From contig CANNGL010000001.1 of NCBI GenBank assembly GCA_947504205.1, forward strand, positions 496,001 to 560,000: a stretch of DNA of 64,000 nt, in the 5' to 3' direction. Below are positions 1 to 9,058 of the stretch, one piece after another (the first letter of the stretch is position 1; every line of letters begins with the position of its first letter). Made by a program: the position numbers and the translations under genes. A model generated the notes under the pieces. That model saw only the letters and a program-made list of their open reading frames with translations, did no database searches and was not told where the DNA came from. The stretch comes from an uncultured Litoreibacter sp. Lineage in GTDB: Bacteria > Pseudomonadota > Alphaproteobacteria > Rhodobacterales > Rhodobacteraceae.

Positions 1-692
1 GTAGCGATTACAGCATAATACCCAATCGCGGCGGTGGCTTTCGGCGAGATATCTACGGATGGGACCCCGTCAATCACCAAGGCTGCTGGTATCATCACGA
101 GCGTCGATGCCGTTAACATGCCGGCGGCGGCCACCTGCGGTTTGAGACCCGACAACGTGACACGCGCCCAACTGCCTGCGAACGCGTACGACAAGGCCCC
201 CAGTAGTATCGCGAGCTGTGCCAATGAGCGGAGGTCGAAGCTGAGAAGGTTTTCGAGCCCGATCGCAATCGAAACGCCTGCAAAGCCCAAGACTACCCCG
301 ATCAGGCGCGTGAGCGTCAGTCGTTCATCGGCGAAGACAAATGCTGCGACCAGTACGCCAAAAACAGCAGTGGCAGCGTTGAAGATCGAGGTGAGGCCGC
401 TTTCTATATACAGCTGACCCCAAGCCATAAGCGAGAAGGGGATGACGTTGTTGAGCAGCCCCATGACCAGAAATGCGCCCCAGATGCGGGGGCTGCGTGG
501 CAGCGGCAGCTTGGCGACCAGGATATATAGCCAGAGAACGATACTGGCCCAGAACACCCGATGCGCGACGCTTGTGACAAAAGGCACTTCGTCCAAGGCT
601 ATGCGGATCGACAGGAAAGACGCGCCCCATATCGCTGAAAGAAGCAGTAATTCGCTCCAGGCGCGCGCAGAGAGGGATTTCTGAGGTGTCAT
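1..692 (-). CDS. EamA/DMT-family inner-membrane transporter (C-terminus cut by window edge)
   Basis: Reading the minus strand from ATG at 692 gives about 230 residues with no stop before the window edge, so the C-terminus lies outside. The start reads MTPQKSLSARAWSELLLLSA, followed by the typical first-helix pattern IWGASFLSIRIALDEVP and several further hydrophobic helices. This is the EamA fold (ten helices in two repeats of five), which exports metabolites or drugs across the inner membrane; the substrate cannot be read from sequence. The segment with Met-Ala-Trp-Gly followed by Thr-Ser-Ile-Phe-Asn-Ala matches the end of the first EamA repeat. It is on the same strand as the FadL-like gene but separated from it by a terminator. 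Confidence 0.85.
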   Translation of the reverse strand, partial: MTPQKSLSARAWSELLLLSAIWGASFLSIRIALDEVPFVTSVAHRVFWASIVLWLYILVAKLPLPRSPRIWGAFLVMGLLNNVIPFSLMAWGQLYIESGLTSIFNAATAVFGVLVAAFVFADERLTLTRLIGVVLGFAGVSIAIGLENLLSFDLRSLAQLAILLGALSYAFAGSWARVTLSGLKPQVAAAGMLTASTLVMIPAALVIDGVPSVDISPKATAAIGYYAVIA

Positions 693-750
693 GGGAGATT
701 GCTAGCCCAGCCATAGGCGGGCTTCGACCCGAAAATTGCGCATCCAACAA

Positions 751-778
751 AAAAGCCCCGGCGATTGGCCGAGGCTTA
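751..778 (-). terminator. Rho-independent terminator of the FadL-like gene
   Basis: Read on the minus strand, a hairpin with arms AAGCCtcGGCC and GGCcgGGGCTT around a short AATC-containing loop is followed directly by a run of six T. It starts about 25 bases after the stop of the outer membrane protein gene and is correctly oriented for it. Confidence 0.8.
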
Positions 779-801
779 GTTTGTCAGTTCTGTTATTGGT
801 C

Positions 802-1917
802 TTAGAAGCTGTAGCCAACTTTCAAGCCAACCGCGACGGCCTTGTTGCCGTCAAAGTTGGATGCAGCGACGCCGCTGCCACCAAGTTGTGTCTGAGCGTT
901 GCCGATCTTAATGTAACGCACACCGCCGGTGACTTTGATCGGGCCACTTGTATAGGTGCCCCCAAGGCCAATGCTGAAGTTACCATCAGTGGGGCCAAGG
1001 TTTGACGAGAACCCGCCGTTTTCTTTCTCATAGCCTACAGAGATCGCACCCGACCAGTTTTCGTTGAAGCGACGGCCGACGCCCAGGTTGTAGGTAACCG
1101 TATCATTGTCATAGCTGACCAATGCGCCGCCAGTTGCGGCATTGAAACCAAATGGCGCGATTGCAAAGTCGCTCCAGTCAACCCAACGGATCGAGCCGAA
1201 CAGAAGGGTGTCCGCAGCGATACCTGTTTGGAAGTCCAGATTCACAGATTGTGGCGTGTCAACACGTGTGGTCGTGGTGCCGGTGAAGCCACCCGTTTCA
1301 AACGTGCTCAACTCATGGTGGATTTCGGATGAATATGTCAGTGCGACGCGAAGTGCGATGTCAGGGCGTTCATAGGCAACACCGGCGACATAGCCTATGC
1401 CGTAGTCTTTTTCGCCATTTGCAGTATAGCCGCCAACAAAGGGCACGGTCGCTTTTGCTGCGAATGACTGATAGCGAAGTCCGCCGTGTACGCTGAAGTT
1501 CTCATTAAACTTGTAGCGCACAAGGCCGGTGACGGCGTTGCTGTCGGCTTCCGCTGTTGAGCCGCGTGCAAAATATGTTGTGGTTGCAGCATAATCTACG
1601 TCCGCCCCGAATGGCTGGTCAAAGATCAGAGCGAAAGACAGCTTTTCGGAAAACTCATGCTTATAACCAAAGCCGAACAAAGTGTAGTCGGGAGACATGT
1701 TGCCAGATGCTTGACCGGGTGTTGGCGTGACCAGAGAAGGTGCTGTGCCAGCGCCAAATCCCGACACTGTCGGCGATACGTGACCGAAGCTGAATTCGGC
1801 GTAGTTGCCTTGTTCGAAAATGATGCCCACATTTTGACCAGAGCGGTCGATACCGCCTGCAAATGCAATGGATGTGGTCGCTGCAGTTGCGGCCGCTGCG
1901 CCGATGATGCGTTTCAT
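802..1917 (-). CDS. FadL/OmpP1/TodX-family outer membrane channel
   Basis: A 371-residue protein with a Sec signal peptide (MKRIIGAAAATAATTSIAFA, cleavage near residue 20), followed by alternating aromatic and glycine-rich strands and ending in an aromatic residue (KVGYSF), the usual C-terminal signal of beta-barrel proteins. The family forms 14-stranded barrels that take up fatty acids or other hydrophobic compounds across the outer membrane. Length is somewhat short of E. coli FadL but usual for the alphaproteobacterial OmpP1 group. The start is ATG with GGGAGA a few bases upstream, a candidate promoter lies just upstream, and a strong terminator follows. Substrate unknown. Confidence 0.85.
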   Translation of the reverse strand: MKRIIGAAAATAATTSIAFAGGIDRSGQNVGIIFEQGNYAEFSFGHVSPTVSGFGAGTAPSLVTPTPGQASGNMSPDYTLFGFGYKHEFSEKLSFALIFDQPFGADVDYAATTTYFARGSTAEADSNAVTGLVRYKFNENFSVHGGLRYQSFAAKATVPFVGGYTANGEKDYGIGYVAGVAYERPDIALRVALTYSSEIHHELSTFETGGFTGTTTTRVDTPQSVNLDFQTGIAADTLLFGSIRWVDWSDFAIAPFGFNAATGGALVSYDNDTVTYNLGVGRRFNENWSGAISVGYEKENGGFSSNLGPTDGNFSIGLGGTYTSGPIKVTGGVRYIKIGNAQTQLGGSGVAASNFDGNKAVAVGLKVGYSF

Positions 1918-1954
1918 GGATATCTCCCGAAGTGTCCCTGTCCCAATTGCAACA

Positions 1955-1984
1955 ATGTTACTCTGCAGACCTTTTTCCGGTCAA
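1955..1984 (-). promoter_or_regulatory. Candidate sigma-70 promoter of the FadL-like gene
   Basis: On the minus strand TTGACC is followed after 18 bases by TAACAT, about 38 bases upstream of the ATG at 1917. Both hexamers are imperfect, so this is a prediction only. Confidence 0.4.
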
Positions 1985-2072
1985 TTTATGACCCTGCGTC
2001 ACGGCATTTTGACGTCGGGTTTTCAATCGGTAGGGGCGTTTCCGTGACAAATTCTCCACAGGTGACCCAAGG

Positions 2073-2963
2073 TCATGCCGCCGATTTTCGAGCTTCGGCT
2101 CTGATATTGATGTAATTGGCACCAAAAATAATAGCCGCTCCCAACAATACGAGCGGGTCGATAGCCTCGTTGTAAAGCGTGGCACCGATGAGCGCAATTA
2201 CGGGCAGTCTGACAAAGTCCATAGGCACAACGATGACGGCTGGCGCGATACTGAGGGCTTTGGTCAAACAGAAATGCGCGCAGAGCCCTGCAAGGCTGAC
2301 AAGGGCAACCCACGGCAGGATCGCGGCGGATGGCACTGCAATGTCGCCATCCCATCCGGCGCAGATCAATCCAAAAACACTCTGCATGACAGTCAGCCAG
2401 AAAAGAATGCAAGTGATTGACTGTGTGCGGGTCAGTATCTTTGTAAAGATCGCCGAGCCTGCAAAACCAATCGCGCAGAGCGCTGCGAAAACCAGCCCCC
2501 TGTCCAGTGCGGCAAAGTCCGGACGCGTTACAATCAGAACTCCGATAAAGGCCAAAACGGCCACGGCGAGGCGCAAAAGGGTCATGCGCTCTTTCAAAAA
2601 TATCGGTGCCAGCAACATCACCCAAATCGGCGAAGTGAATTCCAGCGCAAAAACTTGGGTCAGCGGAATAAGAGACAATGCCGCAAACCAGAGGTTCTGA
2701 CCTGCAAAATGAGATATGTTGCGGATTGTGTGGAGCCCCATCTTCTGGGTGTTTATTTGACTGATTGTACCCACCAAACGGGCCACGCTCAAAACGATCA
2801 CAATGCCAATCAGAGAGCGGTAGAGCATCAGCTCGAATGTATCGAGCTCGATATTCACGGCGCGCCCCGCAACAGCCATTGACGAGAACGACACAATAGC
2901 ACCGCCCATATAAACAGCGGCGCGTGACGTGTTGGACAACTGGCTTAGAACTTGGGTGACCAT
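2073..2963 (-). CDS. EamA/DMT-family transporter
   Basis: A 296-residue polytopic membrane protein with ten predicted helices in two EamA repeats. The N-terminus (MGGAIVSFSSMAVAGRAV) and the central FWLTVMQSVFGL segment fit the RhaT/YdcZ-like drug/metabolite transporter superfamily. Members export amino acids, nucleotides or drugs by antiport; the substrate is not predictable here. The start at 2963 is an ATG shortly before the divergent, oppositely oriented gene at 3047, so the 83-base gap must hold both promoters. It is not closely similar to the partial EamA gene at the left edge, so I do not see a recent duplication. Confidence 0.85.
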   Translation of the reverse strand: MVTQVLSQLSNTSRAAVYMGGAIVSFSSMAVAGRAVNIELDTFELMLYRSLIGIVIVLSVARLVGTISQINTQKMGLHTIRNISHFAGQNLWFAALSLIPLTQVFALEFTSPIWVMLLAPIFLKERMTLLRLAVAVLAFIGVLIVTRPDFAALDRGLVFAALCAIGFAGSAIFTKILTRTQSITCILFWLTVMQSVFGLICAGWDGDIAVPSAAILPWVALVSLAGLCAHFCLTKALSIAPAVIVVPMDFVRLPVIALIGATLYNEAIDPLVLLGAAIIFGANYINIRAEARKSAA

Positions 2964-3046
2964 GCGCGCAGCAGTTCACCGTGGCTTGGGGGAGGTCAAG
3001 CTCAAAACGGGTTTGCGGGAGGTCCGAGGTGCCTTAGTGTCACGAC

Positions 3047-3682
3047 ATGTTCCGAGCCTTAGCGATATGCATTGGATTAACCGTTCAGATCACTCCGGCC
3101 TTTGCCCAAGACTGGCAGGCTGTTGAAGCTGCGGCGCGCCAACTGTTCTCGGACATGCCGAGGGTCGAGGTCTTTGGTAGCTTGCCAAGGGCTTGCGGTG
3201 CTGATGAGATGACCAATGCGGATATGCGATACTGCACATCCGAGAATGTCATCTACCTGCGTGAACAACCGACCAGCCATGCCAAGATGGCACACGCGTT
3301 GGCGCATGGTCTGGGTCATGCCATCCAAGTGCGTCACGGCATAGCGGATATTGCTCTTCGGGAAGTGCGCAGACGACCAGAAGAAGAGCAAAAGCTCAGA
3401 ACAATGGTCACCGGGCAGGTGGCTTGTCTTGCGGGCGTGTTGCTGAATGCAGCGGGATTTGCCGCAATTGATCTCGAGACGCTCTATGGTGAGGAGCCTT
3501 TCACCGACAGCCATTGGGGGCGCAACCCTCTTAAGGTTGGCCCTCAGGTCTCGACCGGACTGAAATTTCGCGCGAATTGGTCGAAAATCGGACAACGCGA
3601 AGGTCTCGCGGCTTGCACAGTGGGTGAGATCGAGGCGTCTGTTTTGCTATCGTCTGTTGGATACATTGGCACAAAGCCGTAA
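3047..3682 (+). CDS. Secreted zinc-peptidase-like protein with degenerate active site
   Basis: A 211-residue protein with a signal peptide (residues 1-21, ending PAFAQ). The layout recalls the putative neutral zinc metallopeptidases (YpfJ/PF04228-like): a YCTSENVIYL strand, then a helix AHALAHGLGHAIQVRHG, then a helix containing TGQVACLAGVLL. In active members these read HExGHHxQ and ExQADCxAG. Here the catalytic glutamate of the HExxH motif is glycine (HGLGH) and the expected third ligand glutamate before the CLAG segment is also missing. I infer a non-catalytic periplasmic pseudopeptidase or binding protein. The family link is by motif order only and is moderate in confidence. It ends 15 bases from the convergent gene at 3698. 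Confidence 0.6.
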   Translation: MFRALAICIGLTVQITPAFAQDWQAVEAAARQLFSDMPRVEVFGSLPRACGADEMTNADMRYCTSENVIYLREQPTSHAKMAHALAHGLGHAIQVRHGIADIALREVRRRPEEEQKLRTMVTGQVACLAGVLLNAAGFAAIDLETLYGEEPFTDSHWGRNPLKVGPQVSTGLKFRANWSKIGQREGLAACTVGEIEASVLLSSVGYIGTKP

Positions 3683-3697
3683 CGACTTTCCCAAGCG

Positions 3698-4072
3698 TTA
3701 TTCAGCGATGGTGCAGCAGCCACGCAGAATGATCGGTGTTTCAGCATGCTGGGTTAAGATGAATGCCTCAATCGGAAACTCGGTCACTGTTTCGGACGAG
3801 CACGCTGTTTCATTCAAAATGACGATTGCCGTCTCACGATCTGCAATCAGTGTGAGCGCTTTTGGCCAGTCACGATCTTCGGTGCTTGTTCGCTGTGGGA
3901 TTGAAAATTCTTTCGCGTCAGAGAGCGAAAATCGGGCCTCGTCCCCGGCGACTGTCAGGCTCCATGAGGGGTTGGAACCTTCACATGCCAAGGGCGGTAG
4001 AGGCGCTTCCGCGATTGCCGGGGTAGTGATTAACAGCGCCGCGTAAACCGCTGATTTTAAATTTATTCCCAC
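3698..4072 (-). CDS. Small secreted protein of unknown function
   Basis: A 124-residue protein with a signal peptide (cleavage after ITTPAIAEA). The mature part begins [18 protein letters not shown] and ends in an ILRGCC segment, so it has paired conserved-looking cysteines (ACEG near the start, CC near the end) likely to form disulfides. The CxGxxPxWSL pattern recalls the COG3650-type lipoprotein/membrane proteins, an unverified resemblance. Translation would start at a GTG that overlaps the last bases of guaA, suggesting translational coupling to guaA. I cannot assign a function. Confidence 0.55.
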   Translation of the reverse strand: MGINLKSAVYAALLITTPAIAEAPLPPLACEGSNPSWSLTVAGDEARFSLSDAKEFSIPQRTSTEDRDWPKALTLIADRETAIVILNETACSSETVTEFPIEAFILTQHAETPIILRGCCTIAE

Positions 4073-5625
4073 TCAATCGTGCCGGGTGGTTTTGAAGTTA
4101 TGTCATAGGTCACGCGGTTGATCCCCGGCACCTCGTTGATGATCCGGGTAGCGGTTTCGCCCAAGAACTCGTGGCTGAACGGGTAATAGTCGGCGGTCAT
4201 GCCGTCGACAGAGGTGACAGCGCGCAGGGCGCAGGCAAAGTCATATGTTCTGCCATCACCCATCACGCCAACTGTGCGCACAGGAAGAATGGCAACGAAT
4301 GCCTGCCAGATTTCATCGTACAGCCCATGTTTGCGAATTTGGTCGATATAGACCGCATCAGCCTCACGCAGGATTTCAAGCTTTGCCCGGGTGATTTCAC
4401 CGGGGCAGCGAATTGCAAGTCCGGGTCCGGGAAAAGGATGACGCCCGATAAAGCTGTCGGGCAGGCCAAGTTCACGCCCCAAGGCGCGCACTTCATCCTT
4501 GAAAAGCTCCCGCAGGGGTTCGACCAGCTTCATTCCCATCTTCTCGGGAAGGCCGCCGACGTTATGGTGGGATTTGATTGTTACAGACGGTCCGCCGGAA
4601 AAGCTGACGCTTTCAATGACATCGGGATAAAGTGTGCCTTGTGCCAGAAAGTCTGCGCCACCGATTTCCTTCGCGTGTTTGTCGAAGACATCAATAAACA
4701 GCTTTCCGATGATTTTTCTTTTTGTTTCAGGATCGCTTACACCGTCAAGCTCACCTAGAAACAGCTCGCTTTCATCGGCATGTATCAACGGCAGATTGTA
4801 GTGCTCGCGGAACATCCCCACGACTTCTGCGCTCTCGTTTTTACGCATCAATCCGTGGTCAACATAAACGCAGGTCAACTGATCGCCGACGGCTTCGTGA
4901 ATCAATACAGCGGCGACCGAGCTGTCGACACCGCCAGACAATGCACAGATAACCTTGCCATCGCCAACCTGGTCGCGGATCGCTTTGATGGCCTGCTCGC
5001 GGTAGGCGCCCATTGTCCAGTCGCCAGTAAAGCCTGCTAGTTTTACAAAGTTCTCATATAGTGTTTTGCCGTTGGGTGTATGGTGCACCTCTGGGTGGAA
5101 CTGCACGGCGAAGAAGTTGCGGCTGAGATCTGCCGTGATTGCGAAAGGCGCGTTGGGGGACGTGCCGTAAACCTCAAAGCCGGGTGCAATCTTGGCGACG
5201 TGATCACCGTGAGACATCCAGACTTGCTCGCGATCCTCCAGAAACCAGCCATTGAGCAGCTCGGTGCGGTCATTTTCCGGTGTCACATAGGCGCGTCCGA
5301 ACTCGGCGGTTCCATGACCCCGTTCAACCTGGCCCCCGAGCATCTGCATCATCACCTGCTGACCATAGCAAATGCCGAGAATTGGCACGCCCAAGTCATA
5401 AACACTGCCGGGGGGTCGCGGAGAGTCTGCGTCGATGACGCTGCAAGGCCCGCCAGAAAAGATCACGGCCTTCGGTTTGAATTCGGCAAGAAACGCATCA
5501 TCGACAGAATTGAACGGATGGATTTCACAGTAGACGTTCAGTTCGCGAAGTCTGCGCGCTATCAGCTGCGTTACCTGTGAGCCAAAGTCGATGATCAGAA
5601 GGCGGTCATGTGTGCTATCGGTCAT
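4063..5625 (-). CDS. guaA: GMP synthase (glutamine-hydrolysing)
   Basis: A 520-residue enzyme that converts XMP, ATP and glutamine to GMP, the last step of guanine nucleotide synthesis, in the cytoplasm. The class I amidotransferase domain has the nucleophile in GICYGQQ (Cys86) and the His/Glu pair in FHPEVH (about 176 and 178). The ATP-pyrophosphatase domain has the P-loop LSGGVDSSV (about 229-236), followed by the dimerisation domain ending KPPGTIEWE, the canonical C-terminus. Full length for the family. The neighbouring gene at 4072 starts inside its stop region on the same strand. The 144 bases to the divergent MttB-like gene contain no other gene. Confidence 0.97.
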   Translation of the reverse strand: MTDSTHDRLLIIDFGSQVTQLIARRLRELNVYCEIHPFNSVDDAFLAEFKPKAVIFSGGPCSVIDADSPRPPGSVYDLGVPILGICYGQQVMMQMLGGQVERGHGTAEFGRAYVTPENDRTELLNGWFLEDREQVWMSHGDHVAKIAPGFEVYGTSPNAPFAITADLSRNFFAVQFHPEVHHTPNGKTLYENFVKLAGFTGDWTMGAYREQAIKAIRDQVGDGKVICALSGGVDSSVAAVLIHEAVGDQLTCVYVDHGLMRKNESAEVVGMFREHYNLPLIHADESELFLGELDGVSDPETKRKIIGKLFIDVFDKHAKEIGGADFLAQGTLYPDVIESVSFSGGPSVTIKSHHNVGGLPEKMGMKLVEPLRELFKDEVRALGRELGLPDSFIGRHPFPGPGLAIRCPGEITRAKLEILREADAVYIDQIRKHGLYDEIWQAFVAILPVRTVGVMGDGRTYDFACALRAVTSVDGMTADYYPFSHEFLGETATRIINEVPGINRVTYDITSKPPGTIEWE

Positions 5626-5769
5626 ATCGGCTCAATATGAGCCACGCGGCGCAGGTGCAAGGATTATCCAAATGTCGCAATTTACGCGCAAGCGGCGGAT
5701 TTCACCCATGAGTTGTGGTGGGTGTTCGGTAAGACTTACTGAAATAAACCTCAAAGTGGGAGACCACAG

Positions 5770-7311
5770 ATGTCAGAAGCAGTGACAGCTCGTCGTCGAG
5801 GACGGGGTGGTGGCGGGGCCGCACGTCGCGCGGAACGCACCGCAGTACGGATCGAGACGGCCAAATATATCGAGCGCAACATTCCAAATCTGGAGATTTT
5901 GAATGAAGAAGCGCTGCAGATCATCGAGACAAATGCCGAAACTGTTCTGGCAGAAATCGGCGTCAACTTCGTGGATAGTCCCGAGGCATTGGATCGCTGG
6001 CGCGAAGCCGGTGCGGAGGTTGAGGGCGAGCGCGTGCGTATCCCGCGCGGTTTGGCACGTAAGCTTTGTGCCACAGCGCCGTCGACGTTCACGCAGCATG
6101 CTCGAAATCCAGAAAAGAATGTTGAGATCGGCGGACGCAATCTGGTCATTGCCCCGGTCTATGGACCTCCTTTTGTGCGCGATCTTGATGGAGGGCGTCG
6201 GTATGCAACGATCGACGATTTCCAGAAATTCGTAAAGCTGGGCTACATGTCGAAATGGCTGCACCATTCTGGCGGAACAGTATGTGAGCCCACTGACATC
6301 CCCGTAAACAAGCGCCATCTGGACATGCTCTATGCGCATATGTCGTTGAGCGACAAGCCATTCATGGGATCCGTGACCGAGCCATCTCGCGCACAGGATT
6401 CAGTCGATATGTGCGAAATCCTGTTTGGGGGTTTGAACGATCGCACGGTCATGACATCGCTGATCAATATCAACTCACCTTTGACATTCGACTCTGTGAT
6501 GATGGGCGCTTTGGAGGTTTATGCGAAGGCCAATCAGGCGTCGATAATCTCTCCGTTCATTGTTGGCGGTGCGATGGCGCCCGTCTCGGTGGCTGGCACC
6601 TTGACGCAGGTCTTGGCCGAGGTGATGGCAGGCGTTGCCTATGCACAGCTGATCAAACCGGGCGCGCCCTGCATTTTTGGTGCGTTTGTGACCTCGATCG
6701 ACATGAATTCAGGGGCGCCGACCTTTGGTACGCCGGAAGCATCGCACGTCACTTATGGGGCAGGGCAGTTGGCGCGCCGCATGGGGCTGCCATTCCGCTC
6801 GGCGGGGTCGTTTTGTGGCTCGAAACTTCCGGATGCTCAAGCAGCTTATGAAACTGCCAACTCGCTCAACATGGGTCTGCTCGCGGGCGTGAATTTCATG
6901 CTTCATGGATGTGGCTGGCTTGAAGGCGGGCTGGTGTCCAGCTTCGAGAAATTTGTCATGGATGCCGACCAGCTTGGTGTGCTTCACGGACTGGCCAAAG
7001 GTGTCAGCGTTGATGAGAACGCTCAGGCTATGGATGCGATCGCCGAGGTTGGTCCAGGTGGACATTACCTTGGCTGTGCGCATACTCAGGCCAATTTCAA
7101 AGAGGCATTCTGGCGTTCTGATCTGTTGGATTACAAACCTTTCGAGACTTGGGCAGACGAAGGCTCTCGCTCGACAGAGCAATTGGCGCAGGCACGGGTT
7201 GCCAAGTTGCTGGCTGACTATCAGCAACCCCATCTTGATCCCGCGATTGACGAGGCCTTGAAGGCCTACATGGCCGAAAAGAAGGCGGGGATGCCAGACG
7301 CATTCGCCTGA
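5770..7311 (+). CDS. MttB-like trimethylamine/quaternary amine methyltransferase family protein, non-pyrrolysine
   Basis: A 513-residue member of the COG5598 family. Archaeal MttB transfers a methyl group from trimethylamine to a corrinoid protein and needs pyrrolysine at an in-frame amber codon. This frame is uninterrupted, so it belongs to the far larger non-pyrrolysine branch, one member of which (MtgB) demethylates glycine betaine. Landmarks are NINSPLTFDSVMM, GAFVTSIDMNSGAPTFGTPE and PDAQAAYETANSL, expected around the TIM-barrel active site. The first about 25 residues are unusually rich in Arg and Gly (RRRGRGGGGAARRAER) and look disordered and basic. No corrinoid protein or reductive activase lies nearby. 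Substrate unknown; quaternary or tertiary amines are plausible. Confidence 0.8.
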   Translation: MSEAVTARRRGRGGGGAARRAERTAVRIETAKYIERNIPNLEILNEEALQIIETNAETVLAEIGVNFVDSPEALDRWREAGAEVEGERVRIPRGLARKLCATAPSTFTQHARNPEKNVEIGGRNLVIAPVYGPPFVRDLDGGRRYATIDDFQKFVKLGYMSKWLHHSGGTVCEPTDIPVNKRHLDMLYAHMSLSDKPFMGSVTEPSRAQDSVDMCEILFGGLNDRTVMTSLININSPLTFDSVMMGALEVYAKANQASIISPFIVGGAMAPVSVAGTLTQVLAEVMAGVAYAQLIKPGAPCIFGAFVTSIDMNSGAPTFGTPEASHVTYGAGQLARRMGLPFRSAGSFCGSKLPDAQAAYETANSLNMGLLAGVNFMLHGCGWLEGGLVSSFEKFVMDADQLGVLHGLAKGVSVDENAQAMDAIAEVGPGGHYLGCAHTQANFKEAFWRSDLLDYKPFETWADEGSRSTEQLAQARVAKLLADYQQPHLDPAIDEALKAYMAEKKAGMPDAFA

Positions 7312-7596
7312 TCAATGCAGGGTGCGGGTCGGGCGCAATTCGGCCAACAATGCAGACAGCACCTCGATATGGCGTAACACACGATAGTCGGCGTCGCCTT
7401 CACGGCGGCGGCTGTCCATCTCAGCCTCCTCAAATGTCAATTGGTCGAGAATCGCATTGTCGCTGCTGCGGGAATGCGCGCCGATAAGTCTGAACAAGTC
7501 GCGTTTGCGAGAATATGAGACAGCAGCAATCCGTGCGGCTTCCATAAGAAGTTTAGGGCGTTTTCCGCGTGTGGTGCACAGGCTCATGAAGCTCAT
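7312..7596 (-). CDS. DUF6477 family protein
   Basis: A 94-residue basic, helical protein with the pattern RPKLLMEAARIAA-YSRKRDLFRLI, then LTFEEAEMDSRRREGDADYRVLRHIEVLSALLAE. This layout matches the Rhodobacterales family named DUF6477, whose role is unknown. No signal peptide or membrane helix. It is convergent with the MttB-like gene (stop codons adjacent) and divergent from the DUF6456 helix-turn-helix gene across a 208-base AT-rich gap with repeats. The pairing with a likely DNA-binding protein suggests a regulatory role, but this is inference. Confidence 0.7.
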   Translation of the reverse strand: MSFMSLCTTRGKRPKLLMEAARIAAVSYSRKRDLFRLIGAHSRSSDNAILDQLTFEEAEMDSRRREGDADYRVLRHIEVLSALLAELRPTRTLH

Positions 7597-7804
7597 CGGG
7601 CAGATCCTTTTTGTTGAAGAGTTCCACCAAACTAGAAGTCAGAAACCGCGTGTTGCGTCCTTCACAATGCAACGAACGGCACCCTGAATACTGTTAAGGT
7701 TTTAGAAACAGTTCGGAGCTTTTTCTGAATCTGTTAACCAACTTGTAATGAATATTTACAAATTGTTTTGCCATTAACTTTTATTACTTTCGGGGGAAGC
7801 TGTG
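7597..7804. promoter_or_regulatory. AT-rich divergent control region with direct and inverted repeats
   Basis: No gene fits in this stretch. It carries a near-exact direct repeat, CTGAATaCTGTTAA at 7684-7697 and CTGAATCTGTTAA at 7725-7737, starts 41 bases apart (about four helical turns). It also carries a perfect inverted repeat TTGTAA-N7-TTACAA at 7743-7761. These lie between the divergent starts of the DUF6477 and DUF6456 genes and are candidate operators. Confidence 0.4.
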
Positions 7805-8944
7805 ATGGATTTTGGCTGTGATGTGCGTGCTGGTTCGGAACTTCCGACTTGGGTGCCAAATGGGGTCAAACTCTATCTTCGCCATACTGGCGGCGGCGAA
7901 TCTTTAAGAACATTGGCCCGCGAGACGGGATGCCACGCGTCGACAGTTATGCGCCAGGTTCGCCGGTTCGAAAATCAGCGGGATGATCCGTTGATCGACG
8001 AGGCCCTCGATGTGTTGACCAGTGCCATCACACCTGAAAGGGACGCCGCCCCGTCCTCTGCTTGCGAAAAAGGAAATTACCGAATGAATGTACAATTGCG
8101 TCCGGCGCCTTTGCCTGATGAAGATACCTTGAACAGGGAGGCGCGTCGTATTTTGCGCCGCCTGTCCGAGACAGGAGCCATGTTGGTTTTGGCAGTAGAT
8201 ATGGATAAGGCGGTCGTCCTTCGGGAGGGTCCGGATGGACCGCCTACGCGTACAGCAATCGTACCTCGGGATGTGGCGCAGGCTTTCGCCGTAAAGGACT
8301 GGATTTCCTGTAAAAAAGCGGGTCGCATCGCGACATATCACATAACACAGGCAGGACGCGCGGCTCTGAAGCGATTGCTGGCGGAGGATGCGGCCAAGCG
8401 CAACAAAAGCGGGTCGCGCGGCTCGGTGCACAGCGAACAGCATCGGGAGTGGGATGAGCGCAGTGTGATGATCGGCGGAGACGACGATCCGCGCCCGGTT
8501 CGTGTGAATGCTGCCGAGAGCCCGCTGACAATGTTGGCGCGCCGCAAAGACAGCAGCGGGCGCCCATTTCTTGATCAGGAACTTGTACAGGCAGGAGAGC
8601 GGTTTCGCGAAGACTTTGAAATGGCCCAGATGGGGCCACGCGTGGCGCAGAACTGGGACAGGTTTCTCACCTCGGGCGATCGTGGTGGCTTTGACAGTGG
8701 TGGCGGGCTTGGGGACGGGCCTCGTGCGGCGCGCGACCGGGTACTAGCGGCCATGACCGATCTGGGACCGGGGCTTGGTGATATCATCATGCGTTGCTGT
8801 TGTTATCTTGAAGGTCTTGAAGCTGCCGAAAAACGCATGGGTTGGTCCGCGCGCTCGGGCAAGATTGTCCTGCGGATCGCCTTGCAGCGTTTGCGCCGCC
8901 ATTATGTCGAAAAGCATGGCTCCGTGACCGCGATGCTGGGTTGA
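7805..8944 (+). CDS. Helix-turn-helix protein with C-terminal DUF6456 domain
   Basis: A 379-residue protein. Near residues 20-55, LYLRHTGGGESLRTLARETGCHASTVMRQVRRF is a good helix-turn-helix of the Crp/RepA-like type. A middle domain (about 90-200) looks like a second winged helix with TYHITQAGRAALKRLLAE. The C-terminal 150 residues, beginning ESPLTMLARRKD and containing MRCCCYLEGLEAAEKRMGW and KIVLRIALQRLRRHY, match DUF6456. I prefer ATG 7805 over GTG 7802 because GGGGGA sits 7 bases upstream. A predicted transcription factor of unknown target, found in many Rhodobacterales. Confidence 0.75.
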   Translation: MDFGCDVRAGSELPTWVPNGVKLYLRHTGGGESLRTLARETGCHASTVMRQVRRFENQRDDPLIDEALDVLTSAITPERDAAPSSACEKGNYRMNVQLRPAPLPDEDTLNREARRILRRLSETGAMLVLAVDMDKAVVLREGPDGPPTRTAIVPRDVAQAFAVKDWISCKKAGRIATYHITQAGRAALKRLLAEDAAKRNKSGSRGSVHSEQHREWDERSVMIGGDDDPRPVRVNAAESPLTMLARRKDSSGRPFLDQELVQAGERFREDFEMAQMGPRVAQNWDRFLTSGDRGGFDSGGGLGDGPRAARDRVLAAMTDLGPGLGDIIMRCCCYLEGLEAAEKRMGWSARSGKIVLRIALQRLRRHYVEKHGSVTAMLG

Positions 8945-8953
8945 GGATTTTGC

Positions 8954-8980
8954 AAGGCGGGGTTGTGCCAACCTCGCCTT
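8954..8980 (+). terminator. Probable terminator hairpin after the DUF6456 gene
   Basis: Arms AAGGCGGGGTT and AACCTCGCCTT form an 11-pair stem (one G-U) around a five-base loop, 9 bases after the stop. The U-tail is poor (TCCCTG), so termination may be partly Rho-dependent. Confidence 0.5.
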
Positions 8981-9058
8981 TCCCTGCGTCAGCATGAACA
9001 TTAGACTGTTGCATCAGGAGCCCTTACATAGGGTTCAAGTGTAATTGCTGGACAGTCC

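Noticed and set aside
2023-2979. A 318-residue minus-strand frame parallel to the EamA gene at 2073
   Set aside because: Same region in another frame, Cys/Arg-rich and without membrane helices; the 296-residue EamA frame is clearly the gene.
5770-7311. Search for an in-frame amber codon for pyrrolysine in the MttB-like gene
   Set aside because: The frame is open throughout; no read-through or frameshift is needed.
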